The notes under the pieces: model-generated
Told to the model about the DNA's origin: nothing
What the model saw: only the letters and a program-made list of their open reading frames with translations
Database searches by the model: none
Part shown: piece by piece, positions 37,191 to 47,494 of the stretch
Layout: each line of letters starts with the position of its first letter
Position numbering within the stretch: position 1 is the stretch's first letter
Origin: Citrobacter sp. MGH106
GTDB taxonomy: Bacteria > Pseudomonadota > Gammaproteobacteria > Enterobacterales > Enterobacteriaceae
Length of the DNA stretch: 64,000 bases
NCBI RefSeq assembly: GCF_001037495.1
Contig: NZ_KQ089822.1
Location: forward strand, 3,491,938 to 3,555,937
Reading direction: 5' to 3'
Made by a program: the position numbers and the translations under genes

Positions 37191-38820
37191 GCCCGGTAAG
37201 CAGATGGCGATTGATGCCGATCTGAACGCAGGATTAATTAACCAGGCACAAGCGCAAATTCGACGTAAGGACGTGGCGGGAGAAGCCGATTTCTATGGCG
37301 CAATGGATGGCGCGTCTAAGTTTGTCCGTGGAGACGCCATCGCCGGGATGATGATTCTGGCCATCAACCTGATAGGCGGCGTCTGTATTGGGATATTTAA
37401 ATATGACTTAAGTGCCGAAGCGGCATTCCAGCAATACGTACTGATGACCATCGGTGACGGTCTGGTCGCACAAATCCCATCTCTGCTGCTGTCAACGGCT
37501 GCGGCGATTATCGTGACGCGCGTGAGCGACAGTGGCGATATTGCTACGGACGTGCGCAGCCAGTTGCTGGCAAGTCCGTCCGTCCTTTATACCGCCACCA
37601 GCATTATGTTTGTGCTGGCGATTGTTCCGGGCATGCCCCACTTTCCGTTTCTGGTTTTCAGCGCCCTGCTGGGGTTCACCGCCTGGCGCATGAGCAAACG
37701 CCCGAAGGTTGCTGAGACCGAAGAGAAAAATCTCGAAACGCTGACCAAGACCATTGCCGAAACTACCGAGCAACAGGTCAGCTGGGAGACGATTCCTTTA
37801 ATCGAGCCCATTAGCCTGAGTCTGGGGTATAAGCTGGTGTCGCTGGTGGATAAATCAAAAGGGAATCCTCTTACCCAACGAATTCGCGGTGTGCGGCAGG
37901 TTATTTCAGACAGTAATGGCGTTTTGCTGCCAGAAATTCGCATCCGTGAAAACTTCAGGCTAAAACCAACGCAATACGCTATTTTCATCAATGGCATTAA
38001 AGCTGATGAGGCGGATATTCCATCGGATAAGTTGATGGCGCTGCCCTCCAGCGAAACCTATGGCGAGATCGACGGCATTTTAGGACACGATCCGGCATAT
38101 GGAATGCCCGTTACCTGGATTGCGGCTGCGCAAAAAGCAAAGGCTTTAAATATGGGGTATCAGGTGATCGATAGCGCCAGCGTTATTGCCACCCATGTGA
38201 ATAAGGTTATTCGCGGGCATATCCCTGACCTGTTTAACTATGACGATATTACTCAGTTACATAACCGCCTGTCATCGATGGCACCACGCCTGGCAGAAGA
38301 TCTTAATACGGCGTTGAATTACAGCCAGCTGTTGAAGGTATATCGTACGCTGCTAATCGAAGGGGTATCCTTACGCGATATCGTCACCATTGCCACCGTA
38401 CTGGTCGCCAGCAGTGCCGTGACGAAGGATCACATTCTGCTGACGGCTGATGTACGTCTGGCGCTGCGTCGCAGCATCACACACCCGTTTATCCGTAAAG
38501 ATGAGCTTGCTGTCTATACGCTCAATAATGAACTGGAGAATTTGCTCTCTAATGTGGTCAATCAGGCGCAACAAAGCGGCAAAGTGATGCTCGACAGCGT
38601 CCCGGTCGATCCGAATATGCTCAATCAGTTCCAGACCAATATGCCGCAGATTAAAGAGCAAATGAAAGCGGCGGGTAAAGAACCCGTGCTGTTAGTCGCC
38701 CCACAATTACGCCCTCTGCTCGCCCGCTACGCACGGCTATTTGCGCCAGGCTTACAGGTGCTGTCTTACAACGAAGTCCCGGATGAACTGGAATTAAAAA
38801 TCATGGGAGCGTTGAGTTAA
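37129..38820 (+). pseudogene. lfhA: Truncated Flag-2 export protein LfhA (FlhA-like) remnant
   Basis: A 563-codon frame is collinear with FlhA-family export proteins from about residue 125 onward: [34 protein letters not shown], remaining membrane helices, then the complete cytoplasmic domain ending ELKIMGALS. The N-terminal membrane part is missing because the gene is joined to lafU at about 37125-37140. The downstream sequence is undamaged, as in the E. coli K-12 remnant. A terminator follows the stop codon. Loss of the promoter and start makes expression unlikely. Confidence 0.9.
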
Positions 38821-38830
38821 CGATTCCCCA

Positions 38831-38851
38831 GGCGGTAATGAAAATACCGCC
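38831..38851 (+). terminator. Terminator after lfhA remnant
   Basis: GGCGGTA (38831-38837) pairs with TACCGCC (38845-38851), followed by TTTTTT. It also serves the convergent yafL. Confidence 0.85.
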
Positions 38852-38858
38852 TTTTTTA

Positions 38859-39620
38859 TTACAGGATAGTGTTTTCCGTCAGAATACGGCGGGCGCCGAG
38901 ATAATGATCCTGCCAGAAAGGATCGGCTAAATTGCTGACCCGAATGGTTTCTCCCGTACGCGGTGATTCAATGAATTGCCCCTGCCCCAAATAAACGCCC
39001 ATATGATCGGCAATATCCTGGCTGTGAATATGGAAAAACAGCAAATCGCCACGACGGATATCGCGATGAGAGACAATGGTCGCCCGGCGATAGTGATACA
39101 TTTCATTTGCGGTGCGGGGTAGCTTCGCCGCCAGAATTTTATTGTAGGCATAAAAAATCAACCCACTGCAATCAAACCCCTCATCCGGGCTGGTCCCCCC
39201 CCATTGGTAAGGCTTGCCCAGTTGCTGCTCAAGACGATGAATCGCCACCTCAGTGATATTGTGCAAGTGATCACTACTGAGAAAATGGTCGTTCTCTGCC
39301 AGTTCCTGCCAGCGATGATCGCTGGCTTTAAGCGGACCAGGAAACCACTCCGGGTGCTGTTTAATCAGAACACGGTTTTGCTGGCGTAGTGCTCTTTTGC
39401 TTTCTGCGTTTCCTTCCACAATGTAACCCTCCTGCTTTTTTAGCTGTGTATGATACTGCTTCAGCAGTCGGGTGCGGTTACGCATACGCAATTGCGCCGC
39501 ATAGCTTAAGTGCGCGTCGGATAAGGAAGGTTGAACTTTGGCTGCTGAGGATACGGAAAACACGACACACAAAGACAGCAGGCCCGGCAAAAAGCGTCGG
39601 GGAGAGGATGCAAAAAACAT
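38859..39620 (-). CDS. yafL: NlpC/P60-family cell-wall peptidase YafL
   Basis: This 253-residue secreted protein has a signal peptide (about residues 1-26). A C-terminal NlpC/P60 domain carries the catalytic Cys in GFDCSGLIFYAY and the His in DHMGVYLGQGQFIES. The size and position match E. coli YafL (249 aa), next to the lfhA remnant. Such enzymes cleave D-gamma-glutamyl-diaminopimelate bonds in peptidoglycan peptides. E. coli has the dinJ-yafQ toxin-antitoxin pair between yafL and yafK; it is absent here. Confidence 0.92.
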   Translation of the reverse strand: MFFASSPRRFLPGLLSLCVVFSVSSAAKVQPSLSDAHLSYAAQLRMRNRTRLLKQYHTQLKKQEGYIVEGNAESKRALRQQNRVLIKQHPEWFPGPLKASDHRWQELAENDHFLSSDHLHNITEVAIHRLEQQLGKPYQWGGTSPDEGFDCSGLIFYAYNKILAAKLPRTANEMYHYRRATIVSHRDIRRGDLLFFHIHSQDIADHMGVYLGQGQFIESPRTGETIRVSNLADPFWQDHYLGARRILTENTIL

Positions 39621-39958
39621 GAAAAAAAGAATACCTGGTCAAACACGTTCGTCGCAGTCTACTGCTATTGCCGATCGAACCGTTTTAATATTTGATTATT
39701 AAATAATTAATATTATTAATTCAATATATTAGCGTTGATGTATTCTGCTTGCTCCACGTATTCCGCGCCCCGACAAAATAGGCCAGTGTCTGACTGCTTC
39801 TAATCCCAATTTTCAGTATAAGGTGTAAACGCCTCACGAGAGACTTGCGAAAAACTTTCTTGGTGCTAATGTGAGCGCTCCAAATCCAGATTTTTCTGAT
39901 TTGGGGACTCTTTTTGCCGTCCTGGCGTGTGTAACCGTTTTATCAAGGAACAAGCAGT
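39621..39958. other. Intergenic region between yafL and yafK
   Basis: 338 bp with no gene. It is A/T-rich at the yafL side. A short inverted repeat (CCAAATC/GATTTGG, about 39880-39904) followed by T-rich sequence precedes yafK by some 50 bp. It may be a terminator or attenuator. No toxin-antitoxin pair is present. Confidence 0.5.
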
Positions 39959-40699
39959 ATGCGTAAAATCGCATTTTTTCTTGCGATGCTTTTGATGCCG
40001 TGCGTCTCATTTGCCGGTTTGCTGAGCAGCAGTAGCCCGACCACGCCAATCAGCAAAGAATATAAGCAGCAATTGATGGGATCTCCTGTCTATATTCAGA
40101 TCTTCAAAGAAGAACGAACGCTTGATCTGTACGTTAAGATGGGTGAACAGTATCAATTGCTCGACAGTTACAAGATCTGTAACTATTCCGGTGGCTTGGG
40201 ACCAAAACAGCGTCAGGGTGATTTTAAAAGTCCGGAAGGGTTTTACAGCGTACAGCGCGGTCAGCTCAAGCCGGATAGTCGCTTCTATAAAGCGATTAAT
40301 ATTGGCTTTCCCAACGCCTACGATCGTGCTCATGGTTACGAAGGTAAATACCTGATGATCCATGGTGCCTGCGTTTCCGTCGGCTGTTACGCAATGACCG
40401 ACAACGGCATTGATGAGATTTTCCAATTTGTGACCGGTGCTCTGGTGTTCGGGCAGTCCAGCGTTCAGGTTAGCATTTACCCGTTCCGTATGACCGACGC
40501 GAATATGCAGCGCCATAAGTTTTCGTATTACAAAGATTTCTGGACGCAGCTAAAACCGGGATACGATTACTTTGAACAAACACGTAAGCCACCGACAGTG
40601 TCAGTCGTCGATGGCCGTTACGTTGTCAGCAAGCCGTTGAGTCACGAAGTGGTTCAGCCACAATTGGCGTCAAACTACACGCTCCCCGAGACAAAATAG
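39959..40699 (+). CDS. yafK: YkuD-family protein YafK (Lpp-peptidoglycan cleaving, DpaA)
   Basis: This 246-residue secreted protein has a signal peptide (to about residue 19, CVSFA) and an L,D-transpeptidase (YkuD) fold. The catalytic motif is [17 protein letters not shown], with the nucleophilic Cys in SVGC. E. coli YafK, renamed LdtF and later DpaA, detaches Braun lipoprotein from peptidoglycan. Length and gene order agree. Its 3' end overlaps the convergent yafJ by 30 bp. Confidence 0.94.
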   Translation: MRKIAFFLAMLLMPCVSFAGLLSSSSPTTPISKEYKQQLMGSPVYIQIFKEERTLDLYVKMGEQYQLLDSYKICNYSGGLGPKQRQGDFKSPEGFYSVQRGQLKPDSRFYKAINIGFPNAYDRAHGYEGKYLMIHGACVSVGCYAMTDNGIDEIFQFVTGALVFGQSSVQVSIYPFRMTDANMQRHKFSYYKDFWTQLKPGYDYFEQTRKPPTVSVVDGRYVVSKPLSHEVVQPQLASNYTLPETK

Positions 40700-41437
40700 C
40701 GCCCACTCGCCTGGCATGATCTTTTGCCAGGTTTCATTACCCGTCAGCGGCTGAGTGGCGATCACGGTGACCACATCATTAGGTGTGGTCTGCGAGCTAA
40801 AATCAATTTCGACATCCTGATCAAGCAGCGTAGCAACACCGAATGGCGCACGTCGGGTAATCCAGTACAAATTGGTCGAGCAGAAGGCCATCACATAGCG
40901 CCCGTCAGACAACAGCATGTTGAAGACGCCTTTCTTACGTAGTTCCCCTGCCAGCACCGCAATATATTTAAACACTGCCGCCATGTTACCAGGCGTACGA
41001 GGATAACGTTCGACCAGTTTATGTAAGAGCCAGCAAAAGGCTTTCTCGCTGTCGGTTTCACCGACCGGGCGAAAATTCCCCGTTGCCAGTGACTTATAAC
41101 CACTAAGCTGCCCGTTATGGGCATAGGTCCAGTTGCGGCCCCACAGTTCACGTGTGAAAGGGTGCGTATTTTCCAGCGCGACTTCACCACGATTTGCCTG
41201 GCGAATATGGGCAACGACGGAACAGGATTTGATGGGATAGTCTTGTACCAGTTTGGCGATAGGCGAATTAAAGCTGGGTTGCGGATCTTTAAACGTACGG
41301 CAGCCCTTACCTTCATAAAACGTAATACCCCAGCCATCTTTGTGCGGCCCGGTACCTCCGCCGCGCTGAACCAGCCCGGTGAAGCTAAAGCAGATATCGG
41401 TTGGCACATTGGCGCTCATCCCGAGCAGTTCGCACAT
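40670..41437 (-). CDS. yafJ: Class II glutamine amidotransferase YafJ
   Basis: This 255-residue enzyme has the class II N-terminal nucleophile Cys2 ([14 protein letters not shown]). It also has the conserved [16 protein letters not shown] and [11 protein letters not shown] motifs. It matches E. coli YafJ (255 aa). The role is unclear; family members hydrolyse glutamine or amide bonds. A GGAGG ribosome site precedes the ATG. The end overlaps yafK by 30 bp on the opposite strand. Confidence 0.93.
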   Translation of the reverse strand: MCELLGMSANVPTDICFSFTGLVQRGGGTGPHKDGWGITFYEGKGCRTFKDPQPSFNSPIAKLVQDYPIKSCSVVAHIRQANRGEVALENTHPFTRELWGRNWTYAHNGQLSGYKSLATGNFRPVGETDSEKAFCWLLHKLVERYPRTPGNMAAVFKYIAVLAGELRKKGVFNMLLSDGRYVMAFCSTNLYWITRRAPFGVATLLDQDVEIDFSSQTTPNDVVTVIATQPLTGNETWQKIMPGEWALFCLGERVV

Positions 41438-41523
41438 ACATCACCTCCACAAACGCCTTAAAGCGGGAAGGCGTAATTGTTGCAGCCAGTTTGGATTCAA
41501 AGTAGCAAATAAAACCGCCTCCT

Positions 41524-41650
41524 ATACCCTAAATAATTCGAGTTGCAGGTAGGCGGCAAGGGAGGAAATCCCCAGGAGCATAGATAACTATGTGACTGGG
41601 GTTTCTGAGTGCAGCCAACGCACCTGCAGCTTGAAGTATGACGGGTATAG
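41524..41650. repeat. ERIC element
   Basis: The roughly 127-bp imperfect palindrome has the ERIC core AATCCCCAGGAGC and GTGACTGGGG. It ends near the gmhA stop and could fold in the gmhA transcript. ERIC copies are common in enterobacteria. Confidence 0.9.
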
Positions 41651-42229
41651 TTATTTAACCATCTCTTTTTCGATAAGCTGAATCAGGATATGAATCACTT
41701 TAATGTGAATTTCCTGAATTCGATCAGCATAACCAAAGTGCGGAACACGAATTTCAATATCTGCGCTACCCGCCATTTTCCCGCCATCTTTCCCGGTCAG
41801 GGTAATGACTTTCATGCCCTTCTCGCGAGCAGCGGTAATCGCTTTAATCACGTTTCCAGAGTTACCTGAGGTCGAAATACCTAACAGGACATCACCCTCA
41901 CGCCCCACCGCTTCGACATAGCGAGAGAAAATATAATCGTAACCGAAATCGTTGCCGACGCAGGAGATATGGCTGACGTCAGAGATAGCGATAGCCGGGT
42001 AGCCGGGACGGTTTTCGCGATAGCGCCCGGTTAGCTCTTCGGCAAAGTGCATTGCATCACAATGGGAGCCGCCGTTACCGCAGGAAAGTACCTTGCCACC
42101 CGCTTTAAAACTGTCTGCCAACAGGACCGCCGCGCGCTGAATGGCGTGAATATTGGCGTCATCTTTAAGAAAATTAGCCAGCGTTTCCGCCGCTTCGCTC
42201 AGTTCGTTACGAATAAGATCCTGGTACAT
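41651..42229 (-). CDS. gmhA: Sedoheptulose 7-phosphate isomerase
   Basis: This 192-residue enzyme (also named lpcA) catalyses the first step in ADP-heptose synthesis for the lipopolysaccharide inner core. The SIS fold shows [21 protein letters not shown] and [11 protein letters not shown]. The ATG at 42229 gives the E. coli N-terminus [10 protein letters not shown]; the frame extends 11 codons upstream. It is divergent from fadE. An ERIC element follows the stop. Confidence 0.97.
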   Translation of the reverse strand: MYQDLIRNELSEAAETLANFLKDDANIHAIQRAAVLLADSFKAGGKVLSCGNGGSHCDAMHFAEELTGRYRENRPGYPAIAISDVSHISCVGNDFGYDYIFSRYVEAVGREGDVLLGISTSGNSGNVIKAITAAREKGMKVITLTGKDGGKMAGSADIEIRVPHFGYADRIQEIHIKVIHILIQLIEKEMVK

Positions 42230-42430
42230 GAGGATATCCTTCAGCATGAATGTAAATGACAAGATGCAGTGTACCGGATAGCGCTACGAGCGAGAAGTAC
42301 AAGCCACAGGAATGCCCATGGCTTTTGATTTTTTGTGCCGGTCAAAACAGCAACAATGTGAACCCTGTTGTAATTATTTTGTAAAATTATTGCTAAAAGA
42401 ATTCACATACACTACAACCATATCATCACA

Positions 42431-42445
42431 AGTGGTCAGACCTCC
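42431..42445. promoter_or_regulatory. FadR operator upstream of fadE
   Basis: AGTGGTCAGACCTCC contains the FadR half-sites TGGT-N3-ACC with the central TCAGA spacing, about 25 bp before the fadE start. fadE is repressed by FadR in E. coli. Confidence 0.75.
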
Positions 42446-42468
42446 TACAAGCAAGGGAGCTTTTCGTT

Positions 42469-44913
42469 ATGATGATTTTGAGTATTATCGCTACGGTTGT
42501 TCTGCTCAGCGTACTGTTTTATCACCGCGTGAGCTTATTCCTCAGCAGCTTAATTTTGCTCGCCTGGACGGCGGCGCTTGGCGTCGCTGGCCTGTGGTCG
42601 GTCTGGCTGCTGGTTCCTCTGGCCATTATTCTCGTACCGTTTAACTTTACGCCGATGCGCAAATCGATGATCTCCGCACCGGTATTCCGCGGTTTTCGTA
42701 AAGTCATGCCGCCGATGTCACGTACTGAGAAAGAAGCAATTGATGCCGGTACCACCTGGTGGGAAGGAGATCTGTTCCAGGGTAAACCTGACTGGAAAAA
42801 ATTGCACAGCTACCCTCAGCCACACCTGACGGCAGAAGAACAGGCTTTTATTGATGGTCCGGTAGAAGAAGCATGCCGTATGGCAAACGACTTCCAGATC
42901 ACCCATGAATTAGCCGATCTGCCGCCGGAATTATGGGCTTACCTGAAAGAACACCGCTTCTTCGCGATGATCATTAAGAAAGAGTACGGCGGACTGGAAT
43001 TCTCCGCATATGCTCAGGCCCGCGTTCTGCAGAAACTTTCCGGTGTTTCCGGGATCCTGGCGATCACTGTCGGCGTGCCTAACTCCTTAGGCCCTGGTGA
43101 ACTGCTGCAACATTACGGCACCGAAGAGCAGAAAAACCATTATTTGCCACGCCTGGCGCGTGGGCAGGAAATTCCTTGCTTTGCACTGACCAGCCCGGAA
43201 GCCGGTTCCGATGCAGGTGCAATTCCTGATACCGGTGTAGTTTGCATGGGTGAATGGCAAGGTCAGCAGGTATTAGGTATGCGCCTGACCTGGAACAAAC
43301 GCTATATCACTCTGGCCCCTATCGCTACCGTGCTGGGTCTGGCGTTTAAGCTCTCTGACCCAGAAAAACTGCTGGGTGGTGAAGAGGACCTGGGTATTAC
43401 CTGCGCACTGATCCCAACGTCTACGCCTGGGGTGGAAATTGGTCGTCGCCACTTCCCGTTGAACGTCCCGTTCCAGAACGGTCCGACGCTGGGTAAAGAT
43501 GTTTTTGTACCGATTGATTACATTATCGGTGGACCGAAAATGGCCGGTCAGGGCTGGCGTATGCTGGTGGAATGCCTGTCTGTCGGTCGCGGTATTACTC
43601 TGCCGTCTAACTCTACAGGTGGCGTCAAATCTGTTGCGATGGCAACGGGTGCTTACGCCCATATTCGTCGCCAGTTCAAAATCTCTATCGGCAAGATGGA
43701 AGGTATTGAAGAGCCACTGGCACGTATTGCGGGTAACGCCTATGTGATGGACGCTGCTGCGTCGCTGATTACCTACGGCATTATGCTCGGCGAAAAACCG
43801 GCGGTGCTGTCAGCTATCGTGAAATATCACTGTACCCACCGCGGACAGCAGTCAATCATCGATGCGATGGATATTACTGGCGGTAAAGGCATCATGCTTG
43901 GGGAAAGCAACTTCCTGGCGCGTGCTTATCAGGGCGCACCTATCGCCATCACCGTTGAAGGCGCGAACATTTTGACCCGTAGCATGATGATCTTCGGCCA
44001 GGGCGCAATTCGCTGCCATCCTTATGTCCTGGAAGAGATGGCTGCCGCACAAAGCAACGACGTCAATGCGTTCGACAAACTGCTGTTCAAACACATTGGT
44101 CATGTTGGCAGTAATAAAGTGCGCAGTTTCTGGCTTGGCCTGACTCGCGGGTTAACCAGCAGCACGCCGACTGGCGATGCCACTAAACGTTACTATCAGC
44201 ACCTGAACCGTCTGAGCGCGAACCTGGCCTTACTCTCAGACGTATCCATGGCCGTACTGGGCGGTAGTCTGAAACGTCGCGAACGTATCTCAGCCCGACT
44301 GGGCGATGTATTAAGTCAGCTGTACCTGGCCTCTGCAGTGCTGAAGCGTTATGACGATGAAGGCCGTAACGAAGCAGACCTGCCGCTGGTTCACTGGGGC
44401 GTACAGGATGCATTGTATAAGGCTGAACAGGCGATGGACGACCTGCTGAAAAACTTCCCGAACCGCCTGGTTGCCGGGTTGCTGAATGTGGTTATTTTCC
44501 CTACCGGGCGCCACTATCATGCACCGTCTGACAAGCTGGACCATAAAGTTGCGAAGATTTTGCAGATTCCAAGCGCCACGCGTTCTCGTCTTGGTCGCGG
44601 TCAGTACCTGACGCCAAGCGAGCACAACCCGGTTGGTTTACTGGAAGAAGCTTTGCTGGACGTGATTGCCGCCGATCCTATCCACCAGCGTATCTGTAAA
44701 GAGTTAGGTAAAAACCTGCCATTTACTCGTCTGGATGAACTGGCACGCAATGCGCTGGCAAAAGGTTTGATTGATAAAGACGAAGCTGCGATTCTGGTGA
44801 AAGCCGAAGAGAGCCGTCTGCGCAGTATCAACGTTGATGATTTTGAACCTGAAGCGCTGGCGACTCAGCCGGTAAAGCTGCCAGAGAAAGTGCGTAAAGT
44901 CGAAGCAGCATAA
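42469..44913 (+). CDS. fadE: Acyl-CoA dehydrogenase
   Basis: This 814-residue enzyme is the same length as E. coli FadE. It performs the first oxidation of fatty acid beta-oxidation, making trans-2-enoyl-CoA with FAD. Two membrane helices at the N-terminus (about residues 1-45) anchor it. The acyl-CoA dehydrogenase core includes [20 protein letters not shown] and the flavin region [21 protein letters not shown] lies 10 bp before the ATG. A strong terminator follows. Confidence 0.98.
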   Translation: MMILSIIATVVLLSVLFYHRVSLFLSSLILLAWTAALGVAGLWSVWLLVPLAIILVPFNFTPMRKSMISAPVFRGFRKVMPPMSRTEKEAIDAGTTWWEGDLFQGKPDWKKLHSYPQPHLTAEEQAFIDGPVEEACRMANDFQITHELADLPPELWAYLKEHRFFAMIIKKEYGGLEFSAYAQARVLQKLSGVSGILAITVGVPNSLGPGELLQHYGTEEQKNHYLPRLARGQEIPCFALTSPEAGSDAGAIPDTGVVCMGEWQGQQVLGMRLTWNKRYITLAPIATVLGLAFKLSDPEKLLGGEEDLGITCALIPTSTPGVEIGRRHFPLNVPFQNGPTLGKDVFVPIDYIIGGPKMAGQGWRMLVECLSVGRGITLPSNSTGGVKSVAMATGAYAHIRRQFKISIGKMEGIEEPLARIAGNAYVMDAAASLITYGIMLGEKPAVLSAIVKYHCTHRGQQSIIDAMDITGGKGIMLGESNFLARAYQGAPIAITVEGANILTRSMMIFGQGAIRCHPYVLEEMAAAQSNDVNAFDKLLFKHIGHVGSNKVRSFWLGLTRGLTSSTPTGDATKRYYQHLNRLSANLALLSDVSMAVLGGSLKRRERISARLGDVLSQLYLASAVLKRYDDEGRNEADLPLVHWGVQDALYKAEQAMDDLLKNFPNRLVAGLLNVVIFPTGRHYHAPSDKLDHKVAKILQIPSATRSRLGRGQYLTPSEHNPVGLLEEALLDVIAADPIHQRICKELGKNLPFTRLDELARNALAKGLIDKDEAAILVKAEESRLRSINVDDFEPEALATQPVKLPEKVRKVEAA

Positions 44914-44931
44914 CGCAAATGCTCGACTGCT

Positions 44932-44957
44932 AGCCCCGCTTATGGCGGGGCTTTTTA
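44932..44957 (+). terminator. Terminator after fadE
   Basis: AGCCCCGC (44932-44939) pairs with GCGGGGCT (44945-44952), followed by TTTTT. Confidence 0.92.
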
Positions 44958-45022
44958 TTGCCACATTTTTGTTAAAGCTCATGCTACAGTGTCAAAATAA
45001 TGTTCAACGAGGAGCCTCGATC

Positions 45023-45790
45023 GTGCCTGGTTTGAAAATAACTCTGCTGCAACAACCACTGATCTGGATGGATGGCCCCGCTAATCTGCGCCATTTCGAC
45101 AGACAACTGGAAACCGTCAACGGACGTGACGTCATTGTGTTACCTGAGATGTTTACCAGTGGATTTGCAATGGATGCAGCAACCAAATCGCTTTCGCAGG
45201 AAGAGGTTGTCAACTGGATGCATACCAAAGCGCAGCAGGCAAATGCCCTGATAGCAGGCAGCGTTGCGTTACAGTCAGAACGTGGTCCGGTAAATCGCTT
45301 TTTACTGGTTGAACCTGAGGGTCGAGTTCATCTCTATGATAAACGCCATCTGTTTCGCATGGCGGATGAACATCAGTATTATCAGGCAGGCGAAGAGCGC
45401 GTTATCTTTGAATGGCGTGGCTGGCGTATTCTGCCATTGATCTGTTATGACCTGCGTTTTCCGGTATGGTCACGTAATCGCAATGATTACGACCTGGCGT
45501 TATATGTCGCAAACTGGCCAGCACCACGCTCAGTGCACTGGCAGGCGCTGCTTACCGCTCGAGCGATTGAAAATCAGGCTTATGTAGCAGGATGTAACCG
45601 CGTAGGCACTGACGGTAATGGTCATCATTATCGCGGCGACAGTCGGGTTATTAATCCGCAGGGTGAAATCATTGCGACCGCCGAGCCACATCAGGCAACG
45701 CGGATTGACGCAGAATTATCGCTCGCTATGCTGCGGGAGTATCGTGAGAAGTTTCCAGCCTGGCTGGATGCCGACGCATTCACGCTGTAG
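45023..45790 (+). CDS. yafV: Omega-amidase YafV (2-oxoglutaramate amidase)
   Basis: This nitrilase-superfamily amidase has 255 residues, close to E. coli YafV. It starts at GTG 45023 with GAGGAG upstream (VPGLKITLLQQPLIWMDGPA). The frame extends further upstream without homology. The Glu-Lys-Cys triad is visible in LPEMFTSGFAM, YDKRHLF and LICYDLRFP. It hydrolyses 2-oxoglutaramate and related omega-amides in methionine salvage and nitrogen metabolism. In E. coli ivy follows. Here a Spy/CpxP-like gene does. Confidence 0.94.
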   Translation: MPGLKITLLQQPLIWMDGPANLRHFDRQLETVNGRDVIVLPEMFTSGFAMDAATKSLSQEEVVNWMHTKAQQANALIAGSVALQSERGPVNRFLLVEPEGRVHLYDKRHLFRMADEHQYYQAGEERVIFEWRGWRILPLICYDLRFPVWSRNRNDYDLALYVANWPAPRSVHWQALLTARAIENQAYVAGCNRVGTDGNGHHYRGDSRVINPQGEIIATAEPHQATRIDAELSLAMLREYREKFPAWLDADAFTL

Positions 45791-45941
45791 ATATCGCCTT
45801 CTCCTGCTACGGCGCAAATTTTCCGTAGCGGGATTGTTTCACTCCGTAACCAACCGCAAAACAAATTCGCGTGGCGACATGCCTCAAGCAACGTATTCTG
45901 AAAATGACAATCACACGTAAATTCTTTTTCAGGATATCAAA

Positions 45942-46352
45942 ATGAAAAAATTCGTACGCATGACTTTGCTGGCTGCTACCCTGGCTGGTGCCTCTTTTAG
46001 CACGCTCGCAGCAAACGTATCCAACGTTCCGGTTCCAGCCCAGGATCCAGTAGTACAACATCTTAAACTGACCAACGACCAGGTCGCACAGATTAAAAAG
46101 CTGCACCAGCAGCTTGAAACCAATGTCAGCCAGATTTCAGTGAAGGATGTTAAAGACGGTGCGCTGATTGACGTCATCAAGTCCGGAAAATGGGATGATG
46201 CCGCAGTCAGGAAACAACTTTCCGCGTTCAGCAACATCGAACAACAGGCGCGTTATTATCGGGTGAAGTACTACTTTGACCTGAGCAAAGTGCTGACTCC
46301 GGAACAACGCCAGCAGGTTCAAAAAGATATCGCGCAGACACTGAGCGAATGA
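45942..46352 (+). CDS. Spy/CpxP-like periplasmic protein
   Basis: This 136-residue secreted protein has a signal peptide (to about residue 23, STLAA). Two LTxxQ-type repeats, LTNDQVAQIKKLHQ (about 45) and LTPEQRQQVQKD (about 120), are characteristic of the Spy/CpxP family of periplasmic chaperones and stress sensors. It is mostly helical, without Cys. It occupies the slot of ivy in E. coli K-12. An AGGA site lies before the ATG. The name cannot be fixed further; a stress-chaperone role is inferred from the family. Confidence 0.8.
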   Translation: MKKFVRMTLLAATLAGASFSTLAANVSNVPVPAQDPVVQHLKLTNDQVAQIKKLHQQLETNVSQISVKDVKDGALIDVIKSGKWDDAAVRKQLSAFSNIEQQARYYRVKYYFDLSKVLTPEQRQQVQKDIAQTLSE

Positions 46353-46551
46353 CGTTTACACGCTGTCGAAGAAAGGCGGGCAACATCACACATAGAAAAA
46401 CAATATACATATAAGGAATGTATTCACTAAAAAAACCATTTGAATGCTGTATGTGAGGTTTGCACTTCAGATTTGGTGTGTTAATCCTAAAACAGGACGT
46501 ACATCTCATTTATTTAAGATAGTTCTGTGTAGGGTATACGCATTAGTGAAT

Positions 46552-46582
46552 AATCTTGTAACTGTTAAATCAGGCAAGACAA
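46552..46582 (+). promoter_or_regulatory. RAT (ribonucleic antiterminator) site of the PTS operon
   Basis: The bases at 46552-46582 resemble the BglG/LicT RAT consensus: TTGTAACTG, then TTAAATCAGGCAAGACAA, matching the bgl pattern TTGTTACTG...CAGGCAAAACC. It overlaps the left arm of the following terminator, as expected for mutually exclusive structures. Confidence 0.8.
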
Positions 46583-46627
46583 CGTTTGAAGTAATTATTA
46601 CTTCTTACTTGTCTTGCCTTTTTTTTT
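46572..46627 (+). terminator. Conditional terminator in front of the antiterminator gene
   Basis: AGGCAAGACAA (46572-46582) pairs perfectly with TTGTCTTGCCT (46609-46619), followed by a long T-run. It would stop transcription before the antiterminator gene unless the RAT structure forms. Confidence 0.9.
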
Positions 46628-46638
46628 GGAGCCATGAA

Positions 46639-47463
46639 ATGATCATCGAAAAAGTCATGAATAACAATTGTGTGCTGGCATCGATGAGTGGTCAGGAAGT
46701 CATCATTTCTGGTCCTGGCGTCGGTTACAATAAAAAGAATGGTATGCCGGTTCCGCCTCATCCGGCTAACCGATTCTTTTATGTCAGAAATGAAGAGAAA
46801 GGTAAACTATACAAACTCATAGAGCGAGTAGATATTGATTATGTTTTTGTCTCTGAAAATATAGTTCGCTATGCGGAAATGAATCTTGACAAGAAATTAA
46901 ACCCATCACTTTTGCTGATTCTTGCAGATCATATTTCAAATGCAATCTCACGGTGCGCATCAGGCATCCAAATAAGCAATGTATTTCTTGACGAAATAAA
47001 AGCATTATACAAATCGGAGTATGCTATCAGTCGCGATGCTTTATCTATTATTAATGAGTATTTTAAGATCCAGCTTCCGGATGATGAGATTGGCTTCATT
47101 GCCCTGCATATTTTAAATAATTATGAAAACACCTCCGACTATGAGTCCTTCAGAATTATAGAATTCTCGCAACGAATCACAGACATTATCGAAAAAGTTT
47201 ACGAGAAAAGAGTAGATCGGAATGCATTCAATTACTCACGTTTCATGACCCATTTGAAATATTTTTCTTGTAGAGTGCTATGCAACGAAAAGATAAAAAA
47301 TAAAGATATTGGTGATATTTATGAATATTTCCTGGAAAAAGATTTAATTTTACAATGTTCCATTATTGAAATTGAAAAATATTTAAAATCCGAATTTAAC
47401 TATAGACTAGCAATGGAAGAGAAATTATATCTTTCAATTCGCATTAAAGTATTGATGGACTGA
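46639..47463 (+). CDS. BglG/LicT-family transcriptional antiterminator
   Basis: This 274-residue protein has an RNA-binding CAT domain (residues 1-55, MIIEKVMNNNCVLASMSGQE) and two PTS regulation domains. PRD1 holds His98 (LADHIS) and His157 (FIALHIL). PRD2 holds His205 (FMTHLKYF), but the fourth phosphorylation position is Arg268 in LYLSIRI instead of His. I use the ATG at 46639 with GGAG upstream; the frame opens earlier, at 46444, across the terminator. It should bind the leader RAT and allow read-through when its sugar is present. Confidence 0.92.
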   Translation: MIIEKVMNNNCVLASMSGQEVIISGPGVGYNKKNGMPVPPHPANRFFYVRNEEKGKLYKLIERVDIDYVFVSENIVRYAEMNLDKKLNPSLLLILADHISNAISRCASGIQISNVFLDEIKALYKSEYAISRDALSIINEYFKIQLPDDEIGFIALHILNNYENTSDYESFRIIEFSQRITDIIEKVYEKRVDRNAFNYSRFMTHLKYFSCRVLCNEKIKNKDIGDIYEYFLEKDLILQCSIIEIEKYLKSEFNYRLAMEEKLYLSIRIKVLMD

Positions 47464-47494
47464 TTACCTTTCACTTTATCACGAGACAGTTAAT

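Noticed and set aside
37129..38820. Intact type III export gene
   Set aside because: The frame is long, but the N-terminal membrane region of FlhA is missing and the gene is joined to lafU, so it is a remnant.
39621..39958. Expected dinJ-yafQ toxin-antitoxin pair between yafL and yafK
   Set aside because: No frame of suitable size or sequence is present; the interval is short and noncoding.
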